Of a DNA stretch of 64,000 nt, positions 10,012 through 23,600 are shown in pieces. The stretch is from positions 1,798,001 to 1,862,000 of the forward strand of contig JARWKL010000006.1 in assembly GCA_029961685.1 (NCBI GenBank), in the 5' to 3' direction. Below the pieces are notes generated by a model. It was not told the DNA's origin. It saw nothing but the letters and a program-made list of their open reading frames with translations, and ran no database searches. Source of the DNA: Aristolochia californica (taxonomy: Eukaryota > Streptophyta > Magnoliopsida > Piperales > Aristolochiaceae). Numbering within the stretch: the stretch's first letter is position 1; each line of letters begins with the position of its first letter. The translations under genes were made by a program, and so were the position numbers.

Positions 10012-13000
10012 TGGATGAGGCACCGAGCCAAGGAGCCGAAAAAAAGAGAGAAAGAGAGGGAGAGGTCAGAGAAGGTCTAGTAGAAATAGAGAGACAACTC
10101 AGGAAACAGAACCCTTTATGATAATTGATACAGAGAGGCGGTTGCTGTTGTTCTTGTATGGTCTCGTATGTATTTGTAAAGTGTAGGAATTTATGAGGGA
10201 AAAAACGATGAAGATGAAACGTGGGAGGCAGGCAGGCAGGCTAACATACGCCAGGGTGGTGTGGTCATTAAAAAGATGAGAGAAAGTGTGTGGTTGGCAT
10301 TCCCGATGAGAGGGATAGATAGAGAAGTGAGGCAATTCCCATTGCAATTCCGAATTCTAACAGGGTGCGGCAGAGGTGGGGGAAGAAGAAGAAGAAGAAG
10401 AAAGAGAGAGAGAAAACGACGAAAGGGACGTTTGCATGGCCCCGTTTACCTTTGCCTCATTCACCTGTTGTTTTCGTAGTTATGAGGGTGGCGGGCTTTC
10501 TCGTTTTCCCAATCCCGTGCACCTCTATGACCTCCCGGGCAATAAGCCCACAGCCCCAGTGTCACAGACCCTGCCTTCCGCCCCTTCAGGGGATGGGGAT
10601 CCCCATCCCCCTCATTCTACTCTCTTTTAATACATTAAAACTCAGGCAGTTCCCCTATTTCCACTTTTACCGATTTGACCACACAAACGCCCTCTCCTTT
10701 TCTCCCTGCCCTCACTCCCTCTCCCCAGTTCTGGACTTCTTCTCTCCCCTTTTCTCTCTCTCTCTCTCTCTTTCACACACACACACTCACTCTCTTCCCC
10801 CACAATTTGCTACAGCTTCTTTATCTCTCTCAGTGATGACTCTGGAGTCTGGAAATTTAGAAAAGAACAGATCGACAGAGATCCTCTTCGGGCCTTCTCT
10901 CTCTTTCCCACTCTCTTTACTGCATTTGTCCTTTCCTAAATTTCAAATGCTTCTCGCTTCGGTAGCCTTATTCACCTATCTTTAGGCGCATATGCAACAC
11001 TTTTCTAGGATTTCTGTGTTTGAGTTCCCCCTCTTCCTTACTTTGAATTCCCCTCTGCTGCAATTACAATACGCAGTTGCTGATGAAAAGAGGAAGCGCC
11101 AGGGCCTTCGGAAAGATGCCTGCAACTCACTTTCACGTAAAACCATCCTCCCTCCACATAAGAGAGAGAGAATTCCGTTGCTTTCTTTTCCCTAACGTGT
11201 AATGTAACTGGATTCCGCACCGACCTGGAAGGCCCACAGCAAATGTCCAGATTCAGGCGCTACCTTTTCCTTCTCTGAATCTGATCCCCTTTTTCTTATT
11301 TCTTATTTCTTTTCTTCTGCTTAAATATGGCTCTGTCTCTTCTCGGGATAATTTAAAGCCTGTATCTGCTACGCTACGCTTCTCCATTTCTGAGCTCTTA
11401 CTTCCCTCAATGCCTCTCAACTTCCACAAAAAATATGGTATTTTCCCTAACGAGTGACATTGATGCTCCTTAGAATAAAACTCCCATGTCATCATCTGAC
11501 TAAAATGGCGTCACACTCTCAAGATTTTTGTTTCTCATATAACCAACAAAAGCTCACTTGCATTCCCATGTCTTCTTTTCCCCATCATTCTTTGATCAGT
11601 CCCTCGTTCCTCCAATCTGTACCTGCAATTTTTTTTTATGTTTTTTTTACTTTGTTAGTTGCTGGTAACTCCAAATCTTCCGTTCCCCATTTCCCTTCTT
11701 CTTCCTCCATCTGTCACGCTTCACGTGTCAGCAAGGTAAATCTAGCTACAGCTGAACTTGGGACAGATTCAGTCCCTCCCCTACGTCCAGTCTGTTCCTA
11801 TATCCAGTATGTATTTGACCCCATAAAAGATAGGTTTTGTACACATACTGTCTTTTTTATTACTCATCTCCTCTGAATCGCTCGGACAATGTAGGTGAGC
11901 CAAAAAGTCAACCAGACAGTCTATCATCATTCCATCAGGATGAGGAGCCAAGTCTCAAGAGGCCAGTACAGAGGTTGTGAGGCAAGATTAGTGACAATAC
12001 ACACTTGATCAGTTGAGAGGCTGTAAATGGTGGTGGAGAACATAAGGTTCAGTTCAATAAAACCTTTCATCAAACACTTGGCGTGCTATCTCAGGGAGAA
12101 AAGAGATGAAAGGTAAAGAGAAAAAAAGGGACGAGAAGTTAGCCTTTTGTCTTCTTGGATCCTCCAGAACTAAGAGATCGACCAGAGTACCATTCCGACT
12201 GCTGTATCATGCAAACGCATGCATGCGTGCATGTCCTTTGAAGACCCGTCTGGAAAAGCCTGCGAAGGGTATTCTTGGTGTTATTTGGAAGAGCTATAGA
12301 GCCATCGCTCTCCCACAGGAAGAAATGAAATGGTGGGCAGATACCGAGAAGGTCTGGTATTAAATGCGGCCTGGTATAAAAAATAGTGTTTGGCCTCCAT
12401 CCCTGCAAATACATGTACTAGACTTGCCTCAACCGAAGATGCTCTCTCTCTCTCTTTCTCTCTCTCCTCTGTCCCTTCACAGAGCTGATGCCGGCATCCA
12501 CATGAGAATGAGATAAGTAGCCATCACAGACCAGAGTGGCTTCACAGAGAGACATCGAAGCACTGGGATACTTTCCTAGAAGGAAAACGAGATAGGGAGG
12601 GTGGGGCTGACCCTAGAGGAGGACAATGTACTTGAGAGTTGAGTCCCAGATGTGGCCAATTACTACCACAACAAAATCTTTTCATGACTTTTGGTTTCTT
12701 TCTCGTTGGAGTTCATGAGCATGGGTGTCTCTTGCATGCAGTTCGTGCAAAGCCAAGGACACACAATATAGGACCCAGCATGTGACACTGTTCTCTGCTC
12801 TGTGACATTACATACGGCTTTCTGCCAAAGTTTTCAATTATTTACAGGAGCTTCTTCTGATTTTCATGGTGTAAGTACCCTCACTGCTACTCCACGTTTT
12901 ACCTTTTACTGTTCCTTAGATTGGATACTTCAAATAACATTTCTCCAAGTAATTAGGATCCCTAAATTTATCCCAAAACACCCGATTTCAACTTTGATCA

Positions 13001-16000
13001 TCCATGTTGGAGAGCTAAACGCTCTACATCAACCCAATCTATTTCAATAATTATTACAAATTTGAGCCTTAAATTGAAGTTAGAAGTGGAACTCCTTATC
13101 CTTAATCAGATTTTTGTGAATTCTCTGGGCAGTACTTGGTTAAATGCCAGTCCCAAAAAGCTGCTTAACTCTTTGCACCCACTTCACTCAAAGCTTTGCT
13201 TACCTCCCAACCACTACTTGGATTCTCACAGTACAATGCTCAATAAAAGCTGTATACCTTTCTCTTTAACTTAACTCTACTGAACAAAAAAATTAAATTT
13301 AGTATAAATGGATTAGCATCCCATTTTTTGTTTTCCTTGTTTCTTTTCCGGCTTATCGGCACATTATCGAAGAATATCTGGCTATATAATAAACATTCTG
13401 ACCAATTTGTTAAACTTTCTAAGACTTGCATCTTCAAAAAACCTTGTTAGTTGGAAAATCCTTGTAAATATCGGCTAATCGACAAAATAATCGATATATT
13501 TGTACGTAGTTGAACATTGGCTGCCACCCAGAAATTATCTATATGGGAGTCACAAAGAAGGCTTACATGTGAGGGAAGAGTGTTAGAATAGTTTAACATA
13601 GATCTAAATACTAGAAGATCATATGTTATGATATTCCTTATTTATGAAATACAAAAATCTTTAAATGTAAATCATAAGCAAATACTTATCTATGAACTAC
13701 TGAAGATAATTACTAGCAAAGCAACAAGTTGAACAAAAAAATTGACAATTCTAAACCATAATTACCACACAGCCCAAGCTGCAGAAGAATCCAAAGACTG
13801 ATTCCTTGAGCCATCCCTCTCATACCCAAGTTTGGGCAAACTCAGAGAGGCCCGTGCTGCTGCTGAGCTTGAAGATTCTCCGTCTATTGAGCAAGGTCGG
13901 AAGAGAGAGAGAGAGAGTGTGATACAGCAATGACCTTGAAGAGTCATCTCCATGTTGCTTCAGCTTGTCTTCATTTTTCTGGGGCCCCTACCCGAGCAAG
14001 CAAAAAGGCTACAAATACCTCAATCTAGAAGAGCATCTCAATTCGTTTGATTTAATACTTGGAAAACGAATGCCTGCCTAACCATCTTTGATTCATTATT
14101 GCTGCCATCTCTGTAAGGAAGTTCCTCTTTCTAACATCTCAATCCCCGCTTCACCGATCCAAATCCCAGCTTCTGTTCAAGATTCTTTAATCCATGCAAA
14201 TCGTTTAACCAAACAGTATGAAAAAGATTATTTCAACTGTGAGCACTGTTATATGCAATAGCCAAAAATAGCTTTAGTTTTCTTGACTAGACAGCTACAG
14301 TAGCAGTGCAGAAGTTGTCCAGTTTCCTGAACAAGCTTCTCAGTTACTTTTTTTCTGAGAAAGGACGATTGACTTTGAGCTATATTTTTTTATACAACTT
14401 TAGTAAACAAGCTTCAGAACTGTTCTAACTGATTCCATGATTATTCTCCTCTCCCTCTCATTCCTGCAGCTTGTAGAAGGTAGGCTATTTCTTTTCTTTA
14501 GCTAGAAGATAACCCATTCATCGAAAAAGAAAGGACTGTTGATCCAAGCAAAGAGGAGGTTCATCGACTGCTTTAGAAGATGAGCATGATACGGAGCACA
14601 TGGAGTCTCTCAAGGCTTTTGAAGTGTTGAAAGATAACAATATGAAGAATTTAGGATTCCTAATCTTTAGGGCTTTGGAGTGTAAGGAATGGCTATTTTC
14701 GGATACCCATATCATGTGCTTCTTTCTCATAAATGAAGTCTTTAATCCATTTAGGAGAGAACAGATTTGCTGAATAAGACTTGTTTACGTGAAAGAGAGG
14801 TTGTATGAATTTGCTTTCTACTAAGTAATCCTTTTTATTAATTGTTTTGGGTTGAGATTACTGGGATTCTCCTAAAGTTCTCTTCTATTCTGCTATGGAA
14901 GTTGAAGTGAAGGATTTTGATTGATTACTATGGGAATTGCATTCAAAAGAGTTTGATTTTAGCCTAGTTTTGTCTCCTCAGACTAATACGAAGACCAAAT
15001 CTTGGAGCCTAGAGAATATTATTCACTTCCTCTTGTTCTTCACAATTCATTATCGATTCTCAAAAATGAACTCAGAGGTGATTTAGTGGTGAAAGGAAGT
15101 AAACAAAGAAGTGATTCTGGCTCAGTAATGGATCCGTTGAACTCGAAAATCTGGTACCGGTACTTGTTAAAGTCTTAAATTTGTTGTTTTTGTCTTTTAA
15201 ATTGATTTTTCCTCCAGGCATAAAAGGATCAAAATCCTCGTAATAAATGAGGAGATCCTCCGGTACTTGATTTTCAGGTTTAGCGAGTCCGGCATACCCA
15301 AGGAATCAATCACGACTACGATCGAAATCTTTCTGTTCTTTTCGAGGAATATCACTTTTGACCATTAAAGCCATTCGATCTCTGGTCGGTCCTCCAGTTT
15401 TATCCATGGAACTCGTTTCTGTCAGTGATCTGGGTAAAATCGATCTTGTTGAGTATTTAACTCTGCTATTTTGCTTGTTTACTGATTTGGAACGCCAGAT
15501 TCACCGAGAAGAAGAACTCGGTGGAATCGATTGCTGAATGTCTGTTCATGTACTGAATTTCCGTATCCTTAATTACATATCTTGACCTCATTGCATATTC
15601 GTGCAGGCCATTGAAGTTTGTCTGAAATTCAAACAATTCATATAAATGTGGGGATTCAGAGTATCCAGCCAAAAGAAGACCAGAAAATAATATTCTTGTT
15701 AAGTTCAAAGAGTGTGTGGTTGGGGAAATGGATCTGTCCACTCAGTTTCAGCAATACTGTACGAGACGAGTAGGGCATTGCAGTCCTAGCAGACGATACA
15801 AGCAGACGAGTAGGACACGTAATCGTAGAGCAGAGAATTGGAACCTCCAGCTTGCTGAAGTTAATTGGAATTTTATAAAGAGGAAGCAAATTTTGATCGA
15901 AATATTCATGAAAGATCAAAAGGGTCGAGAGTGTTCAAATCACTCGAAACTGGTAAGAGGAGACAAGGAGGAAGAATTCCGCATATTTTGATTCGTCTAT

Positions 16001-16048
16001 CTCAGATGAATAACAGAGAGTAATTACAAAAAAAATCGTTTTTTTTTG
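10009..16048. other. long gene-poor interval
   Basis: About 6 kb without a convincing gene. It holds pyrimidine-rich tracts on the plus strand near 10735-10795 and 12440-12470, purine runs near 10380-10415, and many short unrelated frames. The 206-codon frame at 10365-10985 is low-complexity S, L and H and crosses CT/CA repeats. The part next to the YABBY gene is presumably its promoter; the remainder shows no RNA gene or intact transposon that I can support. Confidence 0.4.
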
Positions 16049-16053
16049 GTTCA

Positions 16054-16259
16054 TGTAAAACAGAGCAAATACAAAGTTTTGAAAAATTAATTTTTTTTCC
16101 GATGTATTTCTCTCAACCGGAGGCTATTTATCAATACAATTACACCCTAAAATTAGGTCCAACTTAGATCCTAAAATCAGGGAAGCAAATCCGGAAAACA
16201 TATCGTTTCCTAAAATTATGGTAACAAATTCTATCGATACAATTTTACAGCTTTGCACA
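16054..16259 (-). repeat. copia 3' LTR
   Basis: Plus-strand left repeat, the 3' LTR of the minus-strand element. It begins TGTAAAACAGAGC and ends CTTTGCACA in window orientation and aligns with 20179-20372 with scattered substitutions and small indels. Confidence 0.9.
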
Positions 16260-16272
16260 TACTCTCCCTCAA
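16260..16272 (-). other. polypurine tract of copia element
   Basis: On the minus strand the purine-rich TTGAGGGAGAG lies directly before the 3' LTR, the expected plus-strand primer site of a copia element. Confidence 0.75.
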
Positions 16273-17750
16273 GTTGGTGCATAGATGTCGATTATGCCCA
16301 ATTTGTCAATTATACCATGAAACACCTTCCTTGATACTGCCTTTGTAAGCATATCAGTCAGCTGACTCTCGGATTGAATAAAAGGAAATTGTAGAATCTT
16401 TGCATCGAGGTTCTCCTTGATAAAATGACGATCGACTTTAACATGTTTAGTGCAATTATGTTGAACAAGATTTTGTGCAATTATGATGGTTGCCTTATTA
16501 TCACAGTGGAGATTCATTGGTTTAACATATTCAATCCTTAAGTCCCTTAGTATATTCCTTATCCATAACAATTCGCATACACCATGAGCCATGCCTAAAA
16601 ATTCAGCTTCAACACTTAATCTTGATACTACCTTCTGTTTTTGGCTTTTCCAAATGACAAGATTAACTTCCACAAAAGTAAAGTAACCAGAGGTGGATCT
16701 TCTGGTTGTCTGATCACCTGCCCAATCAGAATCTGTGTATCCTTCAATGTTGGAGATACATTTTTTTGAGAATAACAAACCTTTTCCTGGAGTACTCTTT
16801 AAGTATCTCAAGATCCGATAGACTGCTTCCATATGATCTTCACTTGGTGCATGTATGAACTACAACGCTCACTGCATATGCTACATCTAGCCTTGTGTAT
16901 GATAAGTAGATTAATCTCCCAACTAATCACTAGTAACACCCTTTGTCTGCTGGAGTTTGATCTGGGAGAATTTTGAGCTTATGATTCATTTTTATAGACG
17001 TCTCTACTGGTTTACAATCAAACATTCTTGTTTCGACTGAAGATCTAACATATATTTTCTCTGTGAAAGGAAGACTCCATGTTTCGATCTTGCTACTTCA
17101 ATTCCCAAAAAGTATTTCAATTGTCCAAGATCCTTCATTTCAAATTTAGTGGCTAAATACTTTTGTAAAGTTTGCATTTCACATGGGTCATCTCCTATTA
17201 AGTCCATATCATCAACATATACAATTAAGGTTGTTATTTTTTTTTCTTTGTGTTTTCTAAACAAATTTATGATTGAGTTACTTTGCTTATAACTAAATTC
17301 CTTTATTGTAGTCAAGAATCTCCCAAACCATGCTTTAGGTGACTATTTCAGCTCGTACAATAACTTCTTCAATTTATAGACTTCACCTTGACACAAAGAA
17401 GTACTTTAAACTCCGGGTGATAACTCCATGTAGACTTATTCTAAGTCTCCATTGAGAAACACATTTTTAACATCAAATTGTTTCAGAGGCCAATCTCAAT
17501 TTGTTGCTATATATATTATAATGCAAATTGTATTGATTTTAGCTACTGGTAGAAAAGTATCATGATAGTTTATCTCATACCTTTGCGAATATCCCTTTGC
17601 AACTAGTCGAACTTTATATCTTTCAATACTTCCATCCGGTTTGAGTTTCACCATGAACACCCATCGACATCCAATTGTCTTCACTCCTTTAGGTTGTGGA
17701 ACAAGTTCCCAAGTGACATTCTCTTGTAGAGCCTCCATCTCTTCGTTCAT
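16269..17750 (-). pseudogene. copia reverse transcriptase and RNase H relic
   Basis: Reverse transcriptase is split in two frames. The 17496-17750 part carries GCRWVFMVKLKPDGSIERYK and RLVAKGYSQRYEINYHDTF. The 17004-17315 part carries the active-site YVDDM followed by DLGQLKYFLGIEV. RNase H (16269-16832) shows YTDSDWAGD, the motif SRLSVEAEFLGMA and a DRHFIKE end. The sequence between them is frameshifted and has stop codons, so no full polyprotein can be made. Family assignment to Ty1/copia is clear. Confidence 0.9.
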
Positions 17751-18383
17751 CGCATTTTTCTATTTTGCATCAACTAATGCATCTTGCACATTATTAGGAA
17801 TAGAAACCCTGAATTATTGATCAATAATAAATGCATACGATTTAGTCAACCTATAGGAGGACACATAGTTGTTGATTGAGTACTTGGTCTTGGCTTCAGG
17901 ATTAGGTTCATACTATTTCTTTGGAACTCCCCTATTCAATCCTTGTGGATATCTAGGAGTTATTTTCTATAGGAACACATATTTCATTAGACTCATCAAA
18001 TACAAGATTCGTATTTATCTGAGGAGGAATATTTTGGGTTAATTCTTTAGTTGATGGTGCAGATGGAAGCAACTCAGGATTCTTTAGGAAAAATTAATGA
18101 TTCACTCTCGGCTTCATAGTTGTGATCATAGTCTTGTTGGACATCATGGCGACCTAGTTTCTTAAAAAATTTATTCACCGCTTCTAACTCAATAAACTCA
18201 GCACCTCTGTTATTCTCTTGTTGATTAAAACATTCATTTATTGTTTCTAACTCTATAAACTCAGCCCCTCCGCTATTCTCTTGTTGAACATTTTCTTCAC
18301 TTGAGCTCTCCTCCCCTGAAGAGAATTCCAAGAAACTCCCCCTGAGTAATAAGATTTTAAATCATGGAAAGAGGCATCTAGAG

Positions 18384-19364
18384 TCACATGGAGCTTTCGG
18401 GAGTGTGGAATATAGCACCGATATCCTTTTTGAAAATCAGAATAGCTAACAAAAACACATCGTTTGGCACATGGATCAAGTTTATTTCAGATGGTGAATG
18501 GAAATTAAGGAGTGCAATTTTTGTTGAGGAGTTTGAAAGTTTATAACTCGAGAAGGTGTTCGATATAAGGTAGGCAACATATTTGACAATTTTGCCCCAA
18601 TAAAACTGAGGCATGTTCATGTCAAAGAGGGAGACACACACTACTTCCAAAAATTGTCTATTCTTCCTCTCTGGCAATCCATTTTGTTGGGGAGTATAGA
18701 TGCATGAGGTCTGATGATGAATTCCACGATTGCTCAGAAAATTACTGATAGAAGCATCGACAAACTCAGTACCATTGTCAGATTGTAAAACACGAATCTG
18801 CTTTTGGTACTGAGTGTGCACCATTTGGTGAAATTTCTGAAATGCTATACACACATCACTCTTTTTTATAAGCAAGGATACCCAAATTATTCTAGTGCAT
18901 TCATCAATAAATGTCACAAAGTAACGAGCTCTAGAAATAAAAGAAACCTTTCCAGGACCCCAAACATCAAAATGAATAACCTCAAACGGTTCAGAACTTT
19001 TATTCAAACTCGATAAATAAGGGATACGGTGGCTCTTAGCTAGTTCACAAATGTCACAATGAAAATCCAAATTATTCAAACCTGAAAATAAGTGTGGTTG
19101 CAATTTCTTAAAATACCCAAAAAAAAGATGACCGAATCTTCGGTGCCATAACCATATAGTTGCTTGAACAATGTCTTTACTGCTTGCTTGATTTGCCTGA
19201 CTGATTTTTGATCCTCCATTCTCTGTCAACTCCAAATAGTAGAGTTTGCCCCGTCTAACACCATAACCAAGAATATTTCGGGTTAGAATATCCTGAAAAA
19301 CATAAAATGAGGGCCAGAAAGTTACAATACGAGTAAGAATTGAAGTAATTTGGCTAGCAGACAA
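18384..19364 (-). pseudogene. copia integrase relic with gag-pre-integrase domain
   Basis: This 326-codon open stretch begins inside the pre-integrase region. LWHRRFGHL and the CDICELAKSHR zinc-binding half precede the integrase core. The catalytic acidic residues are recognisable in HFDVWGP, LQSDNGTEF and the E of LPERKNR. The upstream protease-linker sequence is in another frame, and the downstream connection to reverse transcriptase contains stops around 17760-18070, so it is a fragment of a dead polyprotein. Confidence 0.9.
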
Positions 19365-20167
19365 AAGATTGATTCAAGAGATGGAACAACAAGGATAACA
19401 TCTAATGTCAGATTATTAGACAAGATAATCGATCTTTCCCCTGTAATAGGAAAGGTACTATCATTGGTGGTCCGAGTCCAAATTTGGTCCGGTCTGTCGC
19501 TGGGTTGACCCGGTTTGGATTTTGTCCACTAGACAGAAAAATAAATGAATAGTAACCTAAGTTTAAAAAAAATCACCTTCATCTTCTTCGGCGAGACGAT
19601 GCTCTGGAGCGGCTCCCCCTTTGCCGAACTGGTGGTTCGGCTACCATTCGTCGGCAACTTTCGGGTCCCACCGGAGTTATTTAGTGACTTTGATGGTGGT
19701 GGCTGCGAGGAGGCGGTGTGGAGAAATATCTCTCGTACCTCATCGTCTTCTTCGGCAAGACAATGCTCTGGTTCGGGCTGGCTGATTGTTGTAAGGCCTA
19801 CCGGTGGCTACGTTTGGAAGGTCTGCCGGGGTAGCGTGACGGCGGTTCGTTGTCTTCTTCGTCGAGAGCACTTTTGAATAGTGCTCTCATGTGGTACCAA
19901 AGATTAATTCGGGACAGTCTTAAGCGACGGGTGATGACAACACGTCTTCAGTTTTGTGGTACGGTTGTCGGTGACATTTGTGTTGGTGGTGCAGTCGTCG
20001 ATGACATTCGAAAATTTCGCCGGTTTAAACCAGTGTCTTCTTTGTTCATGGCAACGGCGGAGCAAACTTGCTCTGTTTTTTTTTTTTTTCGGCTCCAGAG
20101 TTGTTGCTTTGTTCTTTGGCTATAAGACAACCTTTTCATTCACGGCGACAGCAGAAAATTTCTCCCA

Positions 20168-20178
20168 CTCTGATACCA
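20168..20178 (-). other. copia primer-binding site, initiator tRNA-Met type
   Basis: Read on the minus strand, TGGTATCAGAG directly follows the CA end of the 5' LTR. This is the classic plant copia site complementary to the 3' end of initiator methionine tRNA. Confidence 0.9.
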
Positions 20179-20372
20179 TGTAAAACAGAGCAAATACAAA
20201 GTTTCGAAAGGTTAATTTTTTTCCGATGTATTCTTCTCTCAATCAAAGGCTATTTATCAATACAATTACACCTTAAAATTAGGTCCAACTTAGATCCTAA
20301 AATCCGGGAAACATATTATTTACTAAAATTACTGTAATAAATTCTATCGGTACAATTTTGCAGCTGTACACA
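20179..20372 (-). repeat. copia 5' LTR
   Basis: Right-hand LTR in window coordinates, the 5' LTR of the minus-strand element. It ends 266 bp before the start codon of the plus-strand thylakoid lumen gene, so any LTR transcription on the minus strand would run away from that gene. Confidence 0.9.
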
Positions 20373-20554
20373 CACTTCAGTTCGAAGGAGAAGTGTTTAA
20401 TCCAAAAGAGCAGCGACGGAGAAGTGAGAACCTACTAAGCTGTGAAAATCGAAAATTATCTTCCATCCATACGTGCGGTGGACGCGGGGACACGTCTACG
20501 CGTCCGATTTCAACCATCATCCGGCAGAGTCTGTGGCGAGAATCATGCCTCACA

Positions 20555-20560
20555 CACGTG
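20555..20560 (+). promoter_or_regulatory. G-box in proximal promoter of lumen gene
   Basis: A palindromic CACGTG lies 79 bp before the start codon at 20639. G-boxes bind bZIP and bHLH factors and are common at light-regulated plastid-protein genes. It is inside the short stretch left between the retrotransposon and the gene. Confidence 0.45.
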
Positions 20561-20638
20561 TGTAGTTCCTCAGTTTTCCCTCCTCCCTCACCCTCTGCTT
20601 CTCTCTCTACCTCCTCCTCTTCTTTCCGATCAAATCCA

Positions 20639-23600
20639 ATGGCTTTCGCCTCGATTACTCCTTTATCCCTCAAGCTCTCAGTTCTCCCAAACTCTTCTTC
20701 TTCCGTGTCAGTTCGTACTCATCAAGAACCGCGCTCGAGACCGTGTGTTATTGCTTGCAATGGAGCAGCTGAAAGTAACGTTCATCCCGGTGAGCCAACT
20801 GCTAGATTTGAATATATTCCCGTTTCTGTTACTCCGTTCAGTTCATCTAGGTGCTTTATAAAACAATAGGGAAACAACTGTTTCTGAATAATGCAGAAGG
20901 GAAGAAGTGGCAAAAGCTTATTTCAACGGCATTAGCTGCTACCGTCATTAGCTTCAGCTCCGGTTTGCCAGCCATTGCAGATCTGAACAAGTTTGAGGCA
21001 GACCAACGAGGGGAATTTGGGATAGGATCTGCTGCTCAGTATGGTTCGGCCGACCTCAGGTTCTCTCTTTTCCTCTTTGTTGCGATTGTCTCTCTTGCCG
21101 GCTCTAACTGATTCTTTCTTACTTTTCTTTCACCCCTTAATGCGAGCAGGAAGGCGGTGCATGTCAACGAAAATTTCAGGTCATACTTGCAGCTCGTTTT
21201 TTCCCCATGTTGTAGGCCTAATTCAATGGTAGACCATCTATATTTTGATCAAAACACCGGAAATGGATAAAACATGGTCTCGTCCAACTTTCTTGGAACT
21301 AATACAAGTCATTTTGCTCTGAAACTCATGGGGCTTTTGTAAGCTGAAACCAATTGGAGCAACTACATATCAGTGGCCTAATTTTTATGAGACCTGGATT
21401 TAAGTGTCTTTGAGGTAAAGGGAAAACCAGTTAACTCTGCTTCCTGTGATAACATTGCTTACATATTGCAGACGAGCTAACTTTACATCTGCTGATATGA
21501 GAGAATCTGACTTCAGTGGTTGCACATTTAATGGTGCATACCTTGAGAAAGCTGTTGCATATAAAGCAAACTTTTCAGGTAACTTATTTAAATTTTCTTG
21601 CTCCTGGAAGCGTGTTTTTTTGTGTGGACATTTAATGAACAAATGTTTGATATTATCACTCTACTTCTGTTGAGCCTCTGTCAAACCCAATACTTTGTCT
21701 TGTATTTTGATGGCAGAAGGATCAAGAACTGTGTTAAAGTTATCTTTTATGAACTATTCAAAAAGCAAGAAAATGTTATATGAAAAATGTCAAATCTCAA
21801 GAGCAGGAAGGACAAATGAGAAGTGAACGGCAGATTGGATGATTATCATCCTTTTACTGATTCTGAAATCTGGGGTATCTAGGTGGTTCCAACAGAAAGA
21901 GGCTGTTCAATTACTAATCAGTGAAACTGTATGCTAATGCTACCTGTTGGGGCTTTTTATTTATGAATGGACCATACAGAGACTGAGCTAATTCAAGGGT
22001 GCTTGTTTTGAAGAGTAATTCTTCAAACTGAGAATGGCTTTTGTATTGTACTTGTTTACAGTCATCTGGAGATTCCATATTTGGGTGCATTTCCACCTGA
22101 CACTTTTCTAGGATAATCCAGTTTAGCTTTGCAGGGCTGGGATCGTCTCAGTTGACATCCTGCTTGGAAGGAGAAATAATGTGTATTTTGGTGACTACTA
22201 TTAATGGATCAAAAGACCCCTCTCTTCTCCTGCAAAATCGTCAGCGGTGATCTGAATACAGAAAAATATGATATACAGGACATCGATAACCTTAGGATGT
22301 TTGAAACATTTTTCCCATGCAGATTGGTGGAAGACCATGTAGGTTTGTTACGTTGTTTATTAAGTGGAAGACTATTCAGGCTGACAACTGCGTTTCTACA
22401 ATATGAACCTTGACCATACCAATAGAATAGTGGGTTTATTAAGTGTTTCATGTGCAGCATTAGTGGATTGCGAGAGCCTAGTAATTCTAGTAGTTGAATT
22501 GAGAAAGACATCCACCTCTGCATATGTTTCATTAAACTTCATAGTTTGGCTAATTATACTGTAAGGATCATCTTGTAGGTTTATCTGGTCATATGTTGGA
22601 AACATGAAGATACTTGGTTTGCTCTAGAGTTCCAAAGAAATTACTTCTGGAAGGAGAAGCAGGTTGTGGAATCCCCTCAAATGAACTTGTTGCTAGTTCT
22701 CTAATCACGGAATATGCTTTCTACCTGTTTCAACTAAATTTATGTCAAGGACAGCGGTATTTTCAATATTTCCAGACATGCATCTAGCAACTTCAATAGC
22801 ATAATAGATCAGCTAATAACGTGCACTTTATGTTAATGGATGCATAACCTTTGATGGTTATCTTGTTGTTTTTGTATTAAAGCCCCACCATGGTTGTCTT
22901 CTCAACCTACATGAGAATTTTCCGTGTACTCACAGAAGAATCGCTAAAATTTCCTTTTTCTTTTTTTCTTTTTCTGATTGGTGTCTCGCAGGTGCAGATT
23001 TGAGTGACACATTGATGGATCGCATGGTAAACAACCTTTCTGTCTCATTTCAACATGTGAACTATCTATAAATTTAGTCGTCAAATAAAAAAGAGATTTT
23101 GCCATTCATGAGGACAGATGGGAAACAGAGTATGCTAATGATGCTTGTCCCATGACATTTCAGGTACTTAACGAAGCTAATCTATCAAATGCTGTGCTTG
23201 CGAGATCAGTTCTCACCAGAAGTGATCTTGGAGGTGCAGTCATCAACGGTGCTGATTTCAGTGATGCTGTTCTGGACCTTCCGCAGAAGCAGGTAATAAT
23301 AACAACAACAACTGCAACAATAACAATAACAATAATAAAGATCCAAAGCCGCTGATAAGACCTTGTTTGGCTTAAGACTTATCAGACTTAAAGCCTTTGG
23401 TTTCAACGAGGAGCCAGAGAGCTTCTTTAGTACTAGCTTGGATAAAAATTACTCTCTATGCCTTTATTCAATATTCAGCACCTCTTAAATGAGTTAGATC
23501 CCAGATAATGAACAACTTCCTGCTGAGACACTAATATAAAACACAAATCAGAAGTTTCAAATGGTAAGCAACTTTACATTCAAGATGGAAAGCAGTTCCT

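Larger units (their letters stand above)
16054..20372 (-). mobile_element. Ty1/copia LTR retrotransposon, internally deleted
   Basis: Two direct repeats of about 200 bp with TG...CA ends (16054-16259 and 20179-20372) flank a minus-strand polyprotein relic. Order on the minus strand is 5' LTR, tRNA-iMet-type primer site, leader, integrase, reverse transcriptase, RNase H, purine tract, 3' LTR. Integrase before reverse transcriptase marks the copia superfamily. Gag and most of protease are missing: only the end of the protease/pre-integrase linker (about 19365-19450) precedes integrase, and it is frameshifted. Stops and frameshifts break the remaining domains. The LTRs differ at many positions and the flanking bases (GTTCA left, CTTCA right) are at best an imperfect target-site duplication. 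The element is old and cannot move by itself. Confidence 0.93.

Noticed and set aside
10365..10985. 206-codon plus-strand frame
   Set aside because: Low-complexity composition across CT and CA repeats, with no family resemblance.
19545..20337. Plus-strand frames inside the copia element
   Set aside because: They lie antisense to the element's leader and LTR and share no domain.
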